The position numbers were made by a program, and so were the translations under genes. Positions 45,965 through 57,622 of a DNA stretch of 57,622 bases are shown one piece after another; within the stretch, counting starts at the first letter, position 1, and every line of letters starts with the position of its first letter. This DNA comes from Herbaspirillum sp. LeCh32-8 (lineage in GTDB: Bacteria > Pseudomonadota > Gammaproteobacteria > Burkholderiales > Burkholderiaceae_D). The notes beneath the pieces are model-generated. The model ran no database searches. It was not told the DNA's origin and was given only the letters and a program-made list of their open reading frames with translations. The stretch spans positions 1 through 57,622 of the forward strand of contig NZ_JAGIPZ010000018.1 of the NCBI RefSeq assembly GCF_017814915.1, given 5' to 3'.

Positions 45965-46511
45965 TGGGTTCTCCTCATTGGTTTGACTTTTAGCCTCAAT
46001 GTCCATAATATGAACATATCGTCTGTAATGTGGTCACTTTGAGCGATCACGAAAGCACTGTCAAGGAGACTTTGCGGCGATGCTTTGCGTAAAAGACGAG
46101 TCTTTTGCCTTGAGCGACATCAAACGCATGGCGAACAAAACCAAAAATCTTGGGGCTAAGCGCAAACATCTCCGTCAAATTTCAATGCGAGCATAAATTT
46201 CTTCTGCCACGCCTGAAAAGTCGCCGCCGGCCGACAATCCCAACGACCAGTCCAGTGGTAATACCAATATGCGAAGCGCGCAAGTGTAAATCAGCCGATT
46301 GCCAATGCGCTGCGGCGCGACGATGAAAAATCTGCGCAGCTTTATTCACGTTTCTTCAGAGCCGCCGTTTGTCCTGACGCCTGGGAAAACATTGTCGTGA
46401 GACCAGTCCAGGATGCCCTTGGCGCGTGCTCAAAGGATGAGAATCAACGACGTCAAGCGCAATAAAAAAGGCCATGCAATCCATGGCCTTTTTCTTGGGG
46501 CGGGAGAGGTG
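45965..46511. other. Long intergenic region upstream of the catabolic operon
   Basis: 547 bases with no supported gene. It contains the operon's promoter, a short dyad ATATG-AA-CATAT (46008-46019) close to the cupin start that could be an IclR operator, and the LysR terminator (46465-46493). The stretch from 46030 to 46400 is less GC-rich than its surroundings but shows no frame with coding character. Confidence 0.5.
46465..46493 (-). terminator. Leftward terminator of the LysR gene
   Basis: Perfect 12-base stem AAAAAGGCCATG/CATGGCCTTTTT with a 5-base loop, followed leftward by TTTTTTATTG, 19 bases after the LysR stop. Confidence 0.88.
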
Positions 46512-47411
46512 TCAACCGTTCCAGTGCACCTGCTGGAAGGCCTCCGAGAGGAAGTCCAGCATCGCCCGCACCTTGGCCGGCAAGTGCGCGCGGCTGGGGT
46601 AGACGGCGTAGATGCCCAGCTCGGGCGAGGTGTAGTCGGTCAGCACCGGCACCAGCTGGCCGCTGCGTAGGTACTGGTCGATCATGAAGGTGGGTTGGCG
46701 CGTGATGCCCACGCCGCCCAGCGCCGCCGCCACGCAGCTGTCGCCGTTGTTGACGTGCATGCGCGAGTTCACCTTCACGGTGACCGGGCCTTCCGGGCCG
46801 CTGAACTGCCAGTCGTCCTTGCTGGCGTTGTAGCTGTAGCAGATCGTCTGGTGCTGGGTCAGGTCCTGCGGGTGTTGCGGCGTACCGTGCTTTTCCAGGT
46901 AGGCGGGAGAGGCGCACACCTGCAGGTTGGTGGTGGTGAGCTTGCGGTGGATCAGCGTGGAGTCGGACAGGCGGGCGATGCGGATGGCCATGTCGAAGCC
47001 TTCGTCGATGATGTCGACGATACGGTCCGACAGCGTGATGTCCAGCGCCACGCCGGGGTAGCGTTCCAGGAACATCGGCCACAGCGGCGCCAGGTGCAGC
47101 ACGCCGAAGGTGTGCGGGGCGTTGATGCGCAAGAGGCCGGTGGGATTGGCGGCGCCGGCGGAGAGCAGGTCGTCGGCCTCTTCCAGCGCGGCGACGATTT
47201 GCTTGCAGCGCTCCAGGTAGAGCGTGCCGGCTTCGGTCAGCGAGAGCCGGCGCGTGGTTCGTTGCATCAGGCGCGAACCCAGGCGCGCCTCCAGTTCAAG
47301 GACGGTGCGCGATACCGCCGCCTTGGAAATACCGAGCGCGTCGGCGGCCTTCACGAAGCTGCCTAGGTCGGCCACCGCCACGAAGCATTCTATTTCCCGC
47401 AGTTTGTTCAA
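46512..47411 (-). CDS. LysR family transcriptional regulator
   Basis: 299 residues. Winged helix at about 5-63 (ECFVAVADLGSFVKAADALGISKAAVSRTV) and effector domain from LLRINAPHTFG. Same direction as, and last after, the DoxX and DOPA-dioxygenase-like genes; the gap to the latter is 80 bases. It is a candidate regulator of those two genes, although LysR genes are more often divergent from their targets. It could also act on the catabolic operon to the left. Confidence 0.93.
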   Translation of the reverse strand: MNKLREIECFVAVADLGSFVKAADALGISKAAVSRTVLELEARLGSRLMQRTTRRLSLTEAGTLYLERCKQIVAALEEADDLLSAGAANPTGLLRINAPHTFGVLHLAPLWPMFLERYPGVALDITLSDRIVDIIDEGFDMAIRIARLSDSTLIHRKLTTTNLQVCASPAYLEKHGTPQHPQDLTQHQTICYSYNASKDDWQFSGPEGPVTVKVNSRMHVNNGDSCVAAALGGVGITRQPTFMIDQYLRSGQLVPVLTDYTSPELGIYAVYPSRAHLPAKVRAMLDFLSEAFQQVHWNG

Positions 47412-47491
47412 ATTCCCTAACCCCTCGATCCCCGCAATCCGCGGAACGGCGCCGCGCGAGCGACGTGCCGCGGTGCGCGGGGACGAAGGGC

Positions 47492-48331
47492 TCAGGCGGC
47501 CGCCGGTAGTTGTGCCAGCAGTGTGGAGGCCGAGCCGAAGGCGAAGGCGTCCATGCGGAGGCTATGATACGTCGAACCGCTGTCGAGGTGCACGAACTGC
47601 GTCCAGTCGTCGGCGGCGCCCATGGCGAAGAACAGCGTCAGCAGGTGCTCATCGCTGGGATGGGTGCGCACCGCATGCGGCGCGGTGGTGCGGTAGCCGA
47701 ACAGGCCTTCAAGGTCGCCGGCGTGCATGCGGTCGAGGAACCAGTGCAGGAACTCCACCGTGTGCGGCGCATCGGGCGCATCAGGATCGTTGCGACGCAG
47801 CTCGCGCAGATTGTGCGTAAAGCTGCCGGAGCCGACCAGCAGGATGCCTTCCCGGGCCAGCGGCGCCAGCAATTGGCCGACGCGGAAATGGTACTCGGGC
47901 GGCATATGCGATTGCAGCGAGAGTTGGATCACCGGCACATCGGCCTGTGGATAAAGATAGCGCATCGGCACCCAGGTGCCGTGGTCCAGGCCCCAGCTGC
48001 CGTCGGTGCCGGCCTCGACGCCGCCGTCGCGCAGCAGGCGCGCCACGTGCTCGGCCAGCGCCGGTGCGCCGGGGGCGGGGTAGTCCAGCTGATAGAGCGC
48101 CTGCGGGAATCCGCCGAAGTCATGGATCACCGCTTGCTTGAGCTGGTTGCCCACGCGCGCGGTCATGGTTTCCCAGTGCGGGGAGACCACCACGATGGCG
48201 CGCGGCTTGGGCAGCCTGCTGCCGATGCCCGCCAGGAGCGGGCCGGTGCGCCCGGGCTCCACGGCCAGCATCGGCGAGCCGTGCGAGACGAACAGCGAGG
48301 GCAGGTGGCTGGGGGCGTTCAGTTCGGTCAT
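47492..48331 (-). CDS. Extradiol dioxygenase, 4,5-DOPA dioxygenase (YgiD/LigB) type
   Basis: 279 residues. Metal-binding His17 (VSHGSP) and His52 (VSPHWET), then GLDHGTWVPM and GSGSFTHNLREL match the class III ring-cleaving dioxygenases of the YgiD family, which use a non-haem divalent metal. E. coli YgiD cleaves DOPA; physiological substrates are usually unknown. Cytosolic. It follows the DoxX gene in the same direction, a recurrent pairing in proteobacteria. Confidence 0.92.
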   Translation of the reverse strand: MTELNAPSHLPSLFVSHGSPMLAVEPGRTGPLLAGIGSRLPKPRAIVVVSPHWETMTARVGNQLKQAVIHDFGGFPQALYQLDYPAPGAPALAEHVARLLRDGGVEAGTDGSWGLDHGTWVPMRYLYPQADVPVIQLSLQSHMPPEYHFRVGQLLAPLAREGILLVGSGSFTHNLRELRRNDPDAPDAPHTVEFLHWFLDRMHAGDLEGLFGYRTTAPHAVRTHPSDEHLLTLFFAMGAADDWTQFVHLDSGSTYHSLRMDAFAFGSASTLLAQLPAAA

Positions 48332-48418
48332 GGCAATTCTCCTCTGGCTGCCGCGCTTGCCGACATCGTTGCAAGGGGCGCGCGGCCCGATCTCATCAAA
48401 CCAACATCATTCAAATGC

Positions 48419-48445
48419 GCATGCCGGGCGCATGGCCCGGCGTGC
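48419..48445 (-). terminator. Hairpin after doxX
   Basis: Stem of 11 pairs (one G-T wobble) GCATGCCGGGC/GCCCGGCGTGC with a 5-base loop, 18 bases past the DoxX stop. There is no T run, so partial termination is more likely than complete. Confidence 0.5.
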
Positions 48446-48462
48446 GTGGCTGTGTACAACTT

Positions 48463-48876
48463 TTACTTGCGGTCTTCGCGCTTCAGGGCGAAGGCGCCGT
48501 CACCCAGCAGGAACAGGGCGACCAGGCCGACAATCCACAGCGCCAGGTATTCCCAGCCACCATGCGGGTTGGTGAAGAAGAAACCGGCCGGGCCGTGCAC
48601 CAGCACGATCGCGCCCAACAGGTCCAGCGCCAGCGGCAGCGCCAGCCAGCGGCCGTAAAAGCCCAGCACCAGCGCGATGCCGCCCACCACTTCCAGCACG
48701 ATCACCGGATAGGCGAGGACGCCGGGCACGCCCAGCGAAGCGAAGAATCCGACGGTGCCGGGGAGGGTGAAAACGAAGATCTTCAGGCCCGCGTGGACCA
48801 GGAAGAAGATGCCCATGGTGACGCGCAGCAGGAAGGCGGCGTAGTCGGCTTTGGTGTTGACGGTGACGGTAGTCAT
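48463..48876 (-). CDS. DoxX family membrane protein
   Basis: 137 residues with four predicted membrane helices (about 14-32, 50-72, 76-95 and 107-127). The pattern LLRVTMGIFFLVHAGLK and YGRWLALPLALDLLGAI is that of the DoxX family of small inner-membrane proteins linked to redox or thiol stress. Upstream of, and co-directional with, the extradiol dioxygenase gene. A palindrome about 110 bases upstream may be its operator. Confidence 0.9.
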   Translation of the reverse strand: MTTVTVNTKADYAAFLLRVTMGIFFLVHAGLKIFVFTLPGTVGFFASLGVPGVLAYPVIVLEVVGGIALVLGFYGRWLALPLALDLLGAIVLVHGPAGFFFTNPHGGWEYLALWIVGLVALFLLGDGAFALKREDRK

Positions 48877-48985
48877 GGTTTCCCCGGATCAGTATCGTGT
48901 GGATGAATGCCGCCGCACGGATGCGGCGGCGATGACGACACTGTAGGGAAAGATGCGGCGCGGATAAATCGGCCTGGGCGGGATG

Positions 48986-49010
48986 GATTGTCCAAGGCAT
49001 GTTGACAATC
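48986..49010. promoter_or_regulatory. Inverted repeat upstream of doxX, possible LysR site
   Basis: Perfect dyad GATTGTC-N11-GACAATC, which has the T-N11-A spacing of LysR-type sites. It lies 110 bases upstream of doxX and 29 bases past the end of the methyltransferase gene, so a terminator role is the alternative, but no T run follows. Confidence 0.5.
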
Positions 49011-49038
49011 CCGCTCCCGGCGCTGCCGGCGCAGGCGT

Positions 49039-50295
49039 TCAGTCTTCGCCGTTGCGCACTTGCGGCTTGGCTTCCTCGCGGCGGTTGTAGCCGGCCACCA
49101 TGTCGAAGCGGAACAGGCGGCATTCCAGGGCGCCGTTGAAGAACGGCGTCTTGCGCGACTCTTTCAGGCGCATCAGCTTGGGCAGGCCGAGGTCTGCCGA
49201 GAACAGGAACACGCTCCAGCCGGCGAAGCGTTGCTTCAAGGTGGTGGAGAAGGCGCTGAAGAATTGCGTGAACAGCTCTTCGGTCGGCAGCGCGCGGTCG
49301 CCGCGCACGCCGATACGCTCGCCGTACGGCGGGTTCGACAGCATGATGCCGACCAGCGGCTTGCCCTCGGCGTCGGTCGGCACCTTGACCTCTTGCGCCT
49401 CGATCTGCTTCAACGGCACCTCGAACTGGATGCCGGCGCGACGCAGGTTCTCGCGCGTGAGTTCGACCATGTCGCCCGAGATGTCGCTGCCGAACAGCGT
49501 CGGCGTGGTCGGCAGGGGATTGGGTTTGAAGTCGCCCTTGATGGCGAACCAGGCATCGGCGTTGAAGTTGCTGAACTTCTCGAAGGCGAAGCGACGGCGC
49601 GCGCCCGGCGGCACGCCGGCGATCATCTGCGCCGCCTCGGCCAGGATGGTGCCGGAGCCGCACATCGGGTCGAACAGCGGCACGCCCGGCTTCCAGCCAG
49701 AGGTGCGCAGCAGGCCTGCAGCCAGGTTCTCGCGCAGCGGTGCGTCGCCGGTTTCTTCACGCCAGCCGCGCTTGAACAGCGCCTCGCCGGAGGTGTCGAG
49801 GTAGACCGTGTAGTTGTGCGCGTCGACGAAGCCAGCGATGCGCATGTCGGGCGTGCGGGTGTTGACCGAAGGACGCAGTTTCACTAGGTCGAGGAAGCGG
49901 TCGCAGATGGCGTCCTTGATCTTCAGCGTGGTGAATTCCAGGCTGCGCAGCGGCGACTTCACCGCCGTCATGTCGACGCGGATGGTGTGGTTGACCTTGA
50001 ACCAGTCTTCCCAGGGCTGCGCCAGGGTCAGGTCGTAGATGTCGTTCTCGTTCTTGTAGGCGCCGTGCGCCATGCGCAGCAGCACGCGGCTGGCGATGCG
50101 CGAATGCAGGTTCAGCTGGTAGGCCGCCAGCAGGGTGCCGGAGCAGTGCACGCCGCCGGGCACTTGGTTGTGCACCTTCAGCGCGGCGGCCGGGCCGGCG
50201 TGCTGGGCGATCTCGTTGAGCTCTTCGGCGAGCGCCGCTTCCAGGCCGCGCGGGCAGGGGCAGAAATAGGAATAGCTGGTCTGGAACGATTGCAT
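49039..50295 (-). CDS. THUMP-domain class I SAM-dependent RNA methyltransferase (RlmL N-terminal type)
   Basis: 418 residues. THUMP-like N-terminal region (about 45-155), then the methyltransferase core with FDPMCGSGTILAEAA (SAM motif I), FGSDISGDM and the catalytic NPPYGER. This corresponds to the N-terminal half of RlmL that makes N2-methylguanosine at position 2445 of 23S rRNA; the RlmK half is absent, as is common outside gammaproteobacteria. Cytosolic. The start MQSFQTS at 50295 is the only good one. Confidence 0.9.
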   Translation of the reverse strand: MQSFQTSYSYFCPCPRGLEAALAEELNEIAQHAGPAAALKVHNQVPGGVHCSGTLLAAYQLNLHSRIASRVLLRMAHGAYKNENDIYDLTLAQPWEDWFKVNHTIRVDMTAVKSPLRSLEFTTLKIKDAICDRFLDLVKLRPSVNTRTPDMRIAGFVDAHNYTVYLDTSGEALFKRGWREETGDAPLRENLAAGLLRTSGWKPGVPLFDPMCGSGTILAEAAQMIAGVPPGARRRFAFEKFSNFNADAWFAIKGDFKPNPLPTTPTLFGSDISGDMVELTRENLRRAGIQFEVPLKQIEAQEVKVPTDAEGKPLVGIMLSNPPYGERIGVRGDRALPTEELFTQFFSAFSTTLKQRFAGWSVFLFSADLGLPKLMRLKESRKTPFFNGALECRLFRFDMVAGYNRREEAKPQVRNGED

Positions 50296-50339
50296 GGGGG
50301 TACCTTTTGTCCGTTGTGAAACTTGTTGTCAAAAATAAA

Positions 50340-50371
50340 GACGCCGGGCGGCGAATGCGCAGCCCGGCGTC
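50340..50371 (-). terminator. Leftward terminator
   Basis: Perfect 10-base stem GACGCCGGGC/GCCCGGCGTC with a 12-base loop, followed leftward by TTTATTTTT. It ends the isomerase transcript before the methyltransferase start. Confidence 0.87.
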
Positions 50372-50389
50372 ATTTTACCGCTGCCGGCC

Positions 50390-50995
50390 TCAGCCCTTGG
50401 CGAACGCGCGCTCGACGAAGTCGAGTCGGTCCTGGCCCCAGTAGCCTTCGCCGTCGTAGATGAACCAGGGCGCGCCGAACACGCTGGCGGCATTGGCCTC
50501 GTCGGTGAAGCGGTCGAACTCGGCCTGGATGCTGGCGGTTTCCGACGACTTCAGCAGCGCCGCGCCGTCGTGGCCCAACGCATTGGCGATCGCCGCCAGG
50601 GTGTCGTTGTCGGCGATGTTCTTTTGTTCTTCCCACACGCCGCGCATGACTGCGCCGGCCAGTTTCAACGAAGCGGCGGTGCCGTGCGCCAGCTGGGCGG
50701 CGATGATCATGCGCGCCGCGGTGTCGCTGTTGACCGGGAAATAGGTCGGCTGCAGGATCATCGGCTTGCCGAGGAATTCGCTCCAGCGCGCCAGCTCCTT
50801 CAAGCGATAGGCCTGGCGTTGCGGCGCGCGCTTGGCCAGCGGCAGGCCGCCGGAGACGCCGAAGATCCTGGACAGGTCGAAGGGCTTGGGCAGCACCTGT
50901 ACCTTGTATTTCTCGGCGAGCGCGACGAAACGCTCGTGGCCCAGATAGGCGAACGGCGAATGCGGCGCGAAGAAGTATTCACAGACTTTGCTCAT
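50390..50995 (-). CDS. 2-hydroxychromene-2-carboxylate isomerase family (DsbA-like fold)
   Basis: 201 residues. Thioredoxin-fold N-terminus (CEYFFAPHSPFAYLGHERF) with Ser in the place of the usual active Cys (HSPFAY), then a helical insert and GAPWFIYDGEGYWGQDRLDF. This is the kappa-GST/HCCA-isomerase group, which uses glutathione to isomerise chromene carboxylates in naphthalene breakdown. No aromatic pathway genes are adjacent, so the physiological substrate is uncertain. Confidence 0.9.
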   Translation of the reverse strand: MSKVCEYFFAPHSPFAYLGHERFVALAEKYKVQVLPKPFDLSRIFGVSGGLPLAKRAPQRQAYRLKELARWSEFLGKPMILQPTYFPVNSDTAARMIIAAQLAHGTAASLKLAGAVMRGVWEEQKNIADNDTLAAIANALGHDGAALLKSSETASIQAEFDRFTDEANAASVFGAPWFIYDGEGYWGQDRLDFVERAFAKG

Positions 50996-51067
50996 GACCG
51001 GCTCCGGTTGGCTGATGAGAGTGGATGAATGCGACCTGAAACGAGTGTAACGAAAACGCGTAAAAAC

Positions 51068-51499
51068 TCAGAACGGCTTGACCACCACCAGGATCACGAT
51101 GGCCAGCAGCAACAGCACCGGCACTTCATTGAACCAGCGATACCAGACGTGGCTGCGGGCATTCTTGCCCAGCGCGAACTTCTTGAGCAGCGAACCGCAG
51201 GCGTGGTGATAACCGATCACCAGCAGCACCAGGAACAGCTTGGCGTGCAGCCAGCCGTTGCCCGGGACGCGGAAGATGGCGAACGTGTACATCGCATGCA
51301 GGACCCAGATCCCCGAGCCCAGCGCCAACAGCGCCATGATGCCGGTGAAGCGATACAGGCGCTGCGCCATGCCCAGCAGGCGCTCGCGCGCCACCACTTC
51401 GGTTTCCTGCGCCAGGTTGACGTAGATGCGCGGCAGGTAGAACAGGCCGGCGAACCAGGAGGCGATGAAGACGATGTGCAGGGCTTTGATCCAGAGCAT
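51068..51499 (-). CDS. hemJ: HemJ/CopD family membrane protein (putative protoporphyrinogen oxidase)
   Basis: 143 residues from MLWIKALHIV (51499), with AAGGAA before it; the frame opens at 51559 without leader character. Four membrane helices. His8 (KALHIVFIASWFAGLFYLPR) and the later HAKLFLVLLVIGYHHA match HemJ, which oxidises protoporphyrinogen IX in bacteria lacking HemG or HemY. Position next to proA-holA-lptE-leuS recurs in Oxalobacteraceae. CopD-like copper transport is the older annotation for this fold. Confidence 0.85.
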   Translation of the reverse strand: MLWIKALHIVFIASWFAGLFYLPRIYVNLAQETEVVARERLLGMAQRLYRFTGIMALLALGSGIWVLHAMYTFAIFRVPGNGWLHAKLFLVLLVIGYHHACGSLLKKFALGKNARSHVWYRWFNEVPVLLLLAIVILVVVKPF

Positions 51500-51653
51500 G
51501 GTGTTCCTTGACGAGGACGATGGGTTGGACGCGTCCGCTGGCGCATGCGCGAACCGCATGATGGCAGCGGCGTGTGTCCGCCTGATTACTTGCTTGCTGT
51601 TGCGTCGTACCGTGGTGCGGTCTTGCGCAGTGCTGATCGACGCATATTGACGC

Positions 51654-52922
51654 TTACTGGCGTACCTGCCCCTGCCCCAGCACCACGTACTTCAGCGAGG
51701 TCAGGCCTTCCAGCCCGACCGGGCCGCGCGCGTGCAGCTTGTCGTTGGAGATGCCGATCTCCGCGCCCAGGCCGTATTCGAAACCATCGGCAAAGCGCGT
51801 CGACGCGTTGACCATCACCGAGGCCGAGTCCACCTCGCGCAGAAAGCGCATGGCGCGCGTGTAGTCTTCGGTGATGATGCTCTCGGTGTGCTGCGAGGAG
51901 TGCGTGTTAATGTGCTCGATCGCCTCATCCACATCGGCCACCACTTTGATCGACAGGATCGGGGCCAGGTATTCGGTGTCCCAGTCTTCCGGCACGGCGG
52001 CCTTGAGCAGGGGATAGCCGGCAAGGATCTCGGCGGCTTCCGGATCGCAGCGCAGCTCCACCTCCTTGACGCGGTACAGCTCGGAGAGCGGCGGCAGGAT
52101 GGCGGCGGCCACGCCGCGCGCCACCAGCAGGGTTTCCATGGTGTTGCAGGTGCCGTAGCGATGGCACTTGGCGTTGAAGGCGACATCCAGTGCCTTGCGG
52201 GCGTCGGCCTTGTCATCGATGTAGACGTGGCAGATGCCGTCCAGGTGCTTGATCATCGGCACCGTGGCTTCCTTGATCAGGCGTTCGATCAGGCCCTTGC
52301 CGCCGCGCGGCACGATCACGTCGACGTACTCCTGCATGGTGATCAGCGCGCCCACCGCGGCGCGGTCGGTGGTCTCGACCACCTGCACCGCCTGCTCCGG
52401 CAGGCCGGCGCCGGCCAGGCCTTCCTTGACCAGCTTGGCCAGCGCCCGGTTGCAATGGATGGCTTCCGAGCCGCCGCGCAGGATGGTGGCATTGCCGCTC
52501 TTGATGCACAGGCCGGCGGCGTCCACCGTCACGTTCGGGCGGGCTTCGTAGATGATGCCGATCACGCCCAGCGGCACGCGCATCTGGCCGACCTGGATGC
52601 CGGTGGGGCGGTATTTCATGTTGCTGATCTCGCCGATCGGATCGGGTAGGGAGGCAATTTGCTCCAGGCCCTCGGCCATGGTGGCGATGGCCTTGTCGGA
52701 CAGCGTCAGGCGATCCAGCATGGCGTCAGCCAGGCCGTTGGCGCGGGCCGCTTCCAGGTCGACGGCGTTGGCCGCGCGCAGGATGTCGGCATCGCGCCGG
52801 ATGGCGGCGGCGATCAGTTGCAGCGCCTGGTTCTTGGCGGCGGTGTCGGCGCGGGCCATGGCACGCGACGCTGCGCGCGCCTGCTTGCCGATGCCGGTCA
52901 TGTAGAGCTCGATGTTTTCCAT
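51654..52922 (-). CDS. proA: Glutamate-5-semialdehyde dehydrogenase
   Basis: 422 residues; NADPH-dependent reduction of gamma-glutamyl phosphate, second step of proline synthesis. Active-site Cys259 lies in [13 protein letters not shown]; the cofactor region [15 protein letters not shown] and the substrate motif [11 protein letters not shown] are intact. It follows holA with 106 bases between, all leftward. No proB is adjacent. Confidence 0.96.
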   Translation of the reverse strand: MENIELYMTGIGKQARAASRAMARADTAAKNQALQLIAAAIRRDADILRAANAVDLEAARANGLADAMLDRLTLSDKAIATMAEGLEQIASLPDPIGEISNMKYRPTGIQVGQMRVPLGVIGIIYEARPNVTVDAAGLCIKSGNATILRGGSEAIHCNRALAKLVKEGLAGAGLPEQAVQVVETTDRAAVGALITMQEYVDVIVPRGGKGLIERLIKEATVPMIKHLDGICHVYIDDKADARKALDVAFNAKCHRYGTCNTMETLLVARGVAAAILPPLSELYRVKEVELRCDPEAAEILAGYPLLKAAVPEDWDTEYLAPILSIKVVADVDEAIEHINTHSSQHTESIITEDYTRAMRFLREVDSASVMVNASTRFADGFEYGLGAEIGISNDKLHARGPVGLEGLTSLKYVVLGQGQVRQ

Positions 52923-53028
52923 GATGTCGTTTCCCTCGGCGGCACGGACGTGCGGCCATTTGTTGAGTGTCTCGCCGGACCCAGCCGGCGGACGAATTAC
53001 TTGATTCCAGTTCAGGCCGCGGACGGCC

Positions 53029-54048
53029 TCAGTGGCCGCGCGCCAGCTTCAGGCCCAGCTGCGACAGCGCATCCCACGGATCGCCGGCGAAGGCCTTGGC
53101 GCGCAAGCCCTTGACCATGCGGTCGATCAGCGCGGCTTCCTGCAGCGCGCTTTGCAGCGCCGACAGGCTGATGCGGCGCAGCGCCGGCTCCATCAGCTTT
53201 TCGCGCGGGCCCCAGATGCGGTATTCCTTGAGCAGCGCGCCGACCGCCTTGCCTTGCGCCATGCCGGACTTGAGCTTCAACAACGTACGGATCTCTTCGG
53301 TGACCGCCCACAGCACCAGCGGCAGTGCCTCGCCTTCGCCCTTCAAGCCATCCATCATGCGCGTCAGGCGCGCCACGTCGCCCGAGAGCATGGCTTCGTT
53401 GAGCTTGAAGACGTCGTAACGGGCCACGTTCAGCACCGCATCCTGCACCTGCTCGAAGGACAGCTTGCCGGACGGATAGAGCAGCGCCAGCTTCTGGATC
53501 TCCTGGTGCGCCGCCAGCAAATTGCCTTCCACGCGGTCGGCGATGAAGTCCAGGCAGGGGCGATCCGCGCTCTGTTGCTGGGCCGCCAGGCGGTTGCCGA
53601 TCCAGCCCGGCAACTGGGCGCGCTCCACCAGCGGGATGTCGATGTAGACCGCCGCCTGCTGCAGCGCGCCGACCCAGGCCGCCTTCTGCGTGGCCCAGTC
53701 CAGCTTGGGCAGGGTGATGATGGTCAGGTTGTCGGGACTGAGGCTGGCGGCGTAGTCCTGCAGCGCCGCGCCGCCATCCTTGCCGGGCTTGCCGGTGGGG
53801 ATGCGCAACTCGATCAGTTTCTTGTCGCCGAACAGCGATTGCGACTGGTTGGCCGCCAGCAGCTCGCCCCACTTGAAGCTGCGTTCCACCACCAGCACCT
53901 CGCGCTCGGTATAGCCGTTGGCGCGCGCGGCGCGGCGGATCTTGTCGGCCGCTTCCAATGCCAGCAGATGCTCGTCGCTGGCGATCACATAGAGCGGCGC
54001 CAGGTTCTTGACGAGGTGGTTGTCGAGGGCGTCGTGCCGCAGTTGCAT
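53029..54048 (-). CDS. holA: DNA polymerase III subunit delta
   Basis: 339 residues. AAA+-like clamp-loader subunit that opens the beta clamp; the N-terminus [22 protein letters not shown] and later segments ([29 protein letters not shown]) match HolA. Clamp loader delta lacks a working Walker A, as here. It follows lptE by 37 bases in the common leuS-lptE-holA arrangement of proteobacteria. Confidence 0.95.
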   Translation of the reverse strand: MQLRHDALDNHLVKNLAPLYVIASDEHLLALEAADKIRRAARANGYTEREVLVVERSFKWGELLAANQSQSLFGDKKLIELRIPTGKPGKDGGAALQDYAASLSPDNLTIITLPKLDWATQKAAWVGALQQAAVYIDIPLVERAQLPGWIGNRLAAQQQSADRPCLDFIADRVEGNLLAAHQEIQKLALLYPSGKLSFEQVQDAVLNVARYDVFKLNEAMLSGDVARLTRMMDGLKGEGEALPLVLWAVTEEIRTLLKLKSGMAQGKAVGALLKEYRIWGPREKLMEPALRRISLSALQSALQEAALIDRMVKGLRAKAFAGDPWDALSQLGLKLARGH

Positions 54049-54085
54049 GGCGTCGTTACGAAACGGTCAGGAGAAAGTCGTGCGA

Positions 54086-54631
54086 TTACTCGTCGCCATC
54101 GGCCGCGGCCTTTTCGGTCGCGATCGCCGACTTCGAGGCCGACAGGCGGCGCAGGATCTGCTGCACCAGGTCGGATCGCATGTCGCGGTACAGCAGTTCC
54201 TGTTCCGCTTCCTTCGCCAGCGCCTGGTTCTCGTCGTACGTGATCACGCGGCGCAGCGTGATGGCCGTGGGCGGGATGATGACTTTGCCCTTGCCGTCGG
54301 TCACCGAGAAGGTGAAGTGCTGGAACAGCGCGTATTCACGCACGCGGCCGTTGGTGTTCAGGGTCAGCACCTGGCTCGTGCGGGTGTCGTTCAACACCTT
54401 GAGCACGGCCTCGGCTTCGTCCTGCTTGTCGACGACCCTGGCATTGCTGGCCTGCAGGTTGCGCTTGAGCTCGGTGCCCACCGCCGAATTGGCGCCGAAG
54501 CCCAGGTAGATGGTGTTGAACGGCAGGTCGGCCGCGCCGCGCAGGTGGAAGCCGCAGGCCGCCAGCATCAGGCAGGCGGCCAGCATCGCCAGCCATTGCA
54601 GCGCGCGTTTGCTTTGTCGGAAGGAGTGCAT
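54086..54631 (-). CDS. lptE: LPS-assembly lipoprotein LptE
   Basis: 181 residues. Lipobox LMLAAC gives Cys26 as the lipidated residue. The mature GFHLRGAADLPFNTIYLGF is the typical LptE start. It plugs the LptD barrel in the outer membrane for lipopolysaccharide export. A C-terminal tail (SKSAIATEKAAADGDE) is acidic and variable. It lies 25 bases after leuS and 37 before holA. Confidence 0.95.
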   Translation of the reverse strand: MHSFRQSKRALQWLAMLAACLMLAACGFHLRGAADLPFNTIYLGFGANSAVGTELKRNLQASNARVVDKQDEAEAVLKVLNDTRTSQVLTLNTNGRVREYALFQHFTFSVTDGKGKVIIPPTAITLRRVITYDENQALAKEAEQELLYRDMRSDLVQQILRRLSASKSAIATEKAAADGDE

Positions 54632-54656
54632 GGATATCCGTCGTTAGTGTTGTGCG

Positions 54657-57551
<2,895 letters not shown>

Positions 57552-57622
57552 TTACAGGTACTTCACTTCAATGGTGGCCGAGCCGTCCAGGGTGACGTCC
57601 TGGGTCAGGTTCAGGTTTTCCG
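57552..57622 (-). CDS. 3' end of a leftward gene, partial
   Basis: Only the last 22 codons and the stop TAA (57552-57554) are in the window; they end with the strand-like TIEVKYL. Alternating hydrophobic and polar residues suggest a beta-rich, perhaps exported, protein. Too short to identify. Confidence 0.6.
   Translation of the reverse strand, partial: ENLNLTQDVTLDGSATIEVKYL

Overview
The window is GC-rich, densely coded bacterial DNA. It has the character of a betaproteobacterium of the Oxalobacteraceae, probably Herbaspirillum or a close relative. The pointers are the housekeeping run leuS-lptE-holA-proA with a HemJ-family gene near its end, an NtrC/sigma-54 style amt promoter, and many LysR, IclR and MFS genes. 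The genus is an inference; no rRNA or tRNA gene was found to confirm it.

Layout. 1-3.5 kb: formaldehyde detoxification operon frmR-frmA with a clear FrmR operator, then two secreted proteins. 3.8-5.8 kb: an SGNH-like hydrolase, a small hypothetical and a SemiSWEET-type protein. 5.8-8.9 kb: a tightly overlapping four-gene operon (acyl-CoA dehydrogenase-like, PIG-L deacetylase, NodS-like methyltransferase, family-2 glycosyltransferase), the best candidate for an undescribed pathway. 9.2-13.6 kb: a stress island with an SDR, a Cys-rich four-helix copper-binding type protein and a large-subunit catalase. 13.7-19.4 kb: signalling, with an NsrR-like Rrf2 regulator, a hybrid histidine kinase and a diguanylate cyclase, plus two paralogous small proteins and a 171-bp MITE-like element with TA duplication. 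19.6-23.2 kb: an NtrB/NtrC-like pair next to a near-perfect sigma-54 promoter with two palindromic upstream sites, driving a secreted protein made of two repeats.

23.3-35.7 kb: transport and accessory metabolism. It holds a DUF486 protein with an MFS exporter, an alpha/beta hydrolase divergent from an HD-like/LuxR regulator, an IclR divergent from a Bcr/CflA exporter, a lipoprotein hydrolase, a small autotransporter with an AT-rich leader, and a galactose/arabinose dehydrogenase with an aldo/keto reductase and a divergent LysR. 35.8-41.2 kb: dapD, an amt ammonium transporter with sigma-54 promoter and NtrC-like sites, a Tat-exported PhoD phosphatase and a CpxP/Spy-like protein. 41.3-46 kb: an IclR-controlled catabolic cluster (cupin dioxygenase-like, SDR, MFS, SDR). 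46.5-51.5 kb: LysR, a DOPA-dioxygenase-like enzyme, DoxX, an rRNA methyltransferase, a chromene carboxylate isomerase-like protein and HemJ. 51.6-57.3 kb: proA, holA, lptE and leuS, all leftward. The last bases hold the 3' end of another leftward gene.

Start codons were moved from the longest open frame wherever a ribosome site, a signal peptide or family length favoured an internal start; each case is stated. No CRISPR array, rRNA, tRNA, prophage or complete insertion sequence was seen.
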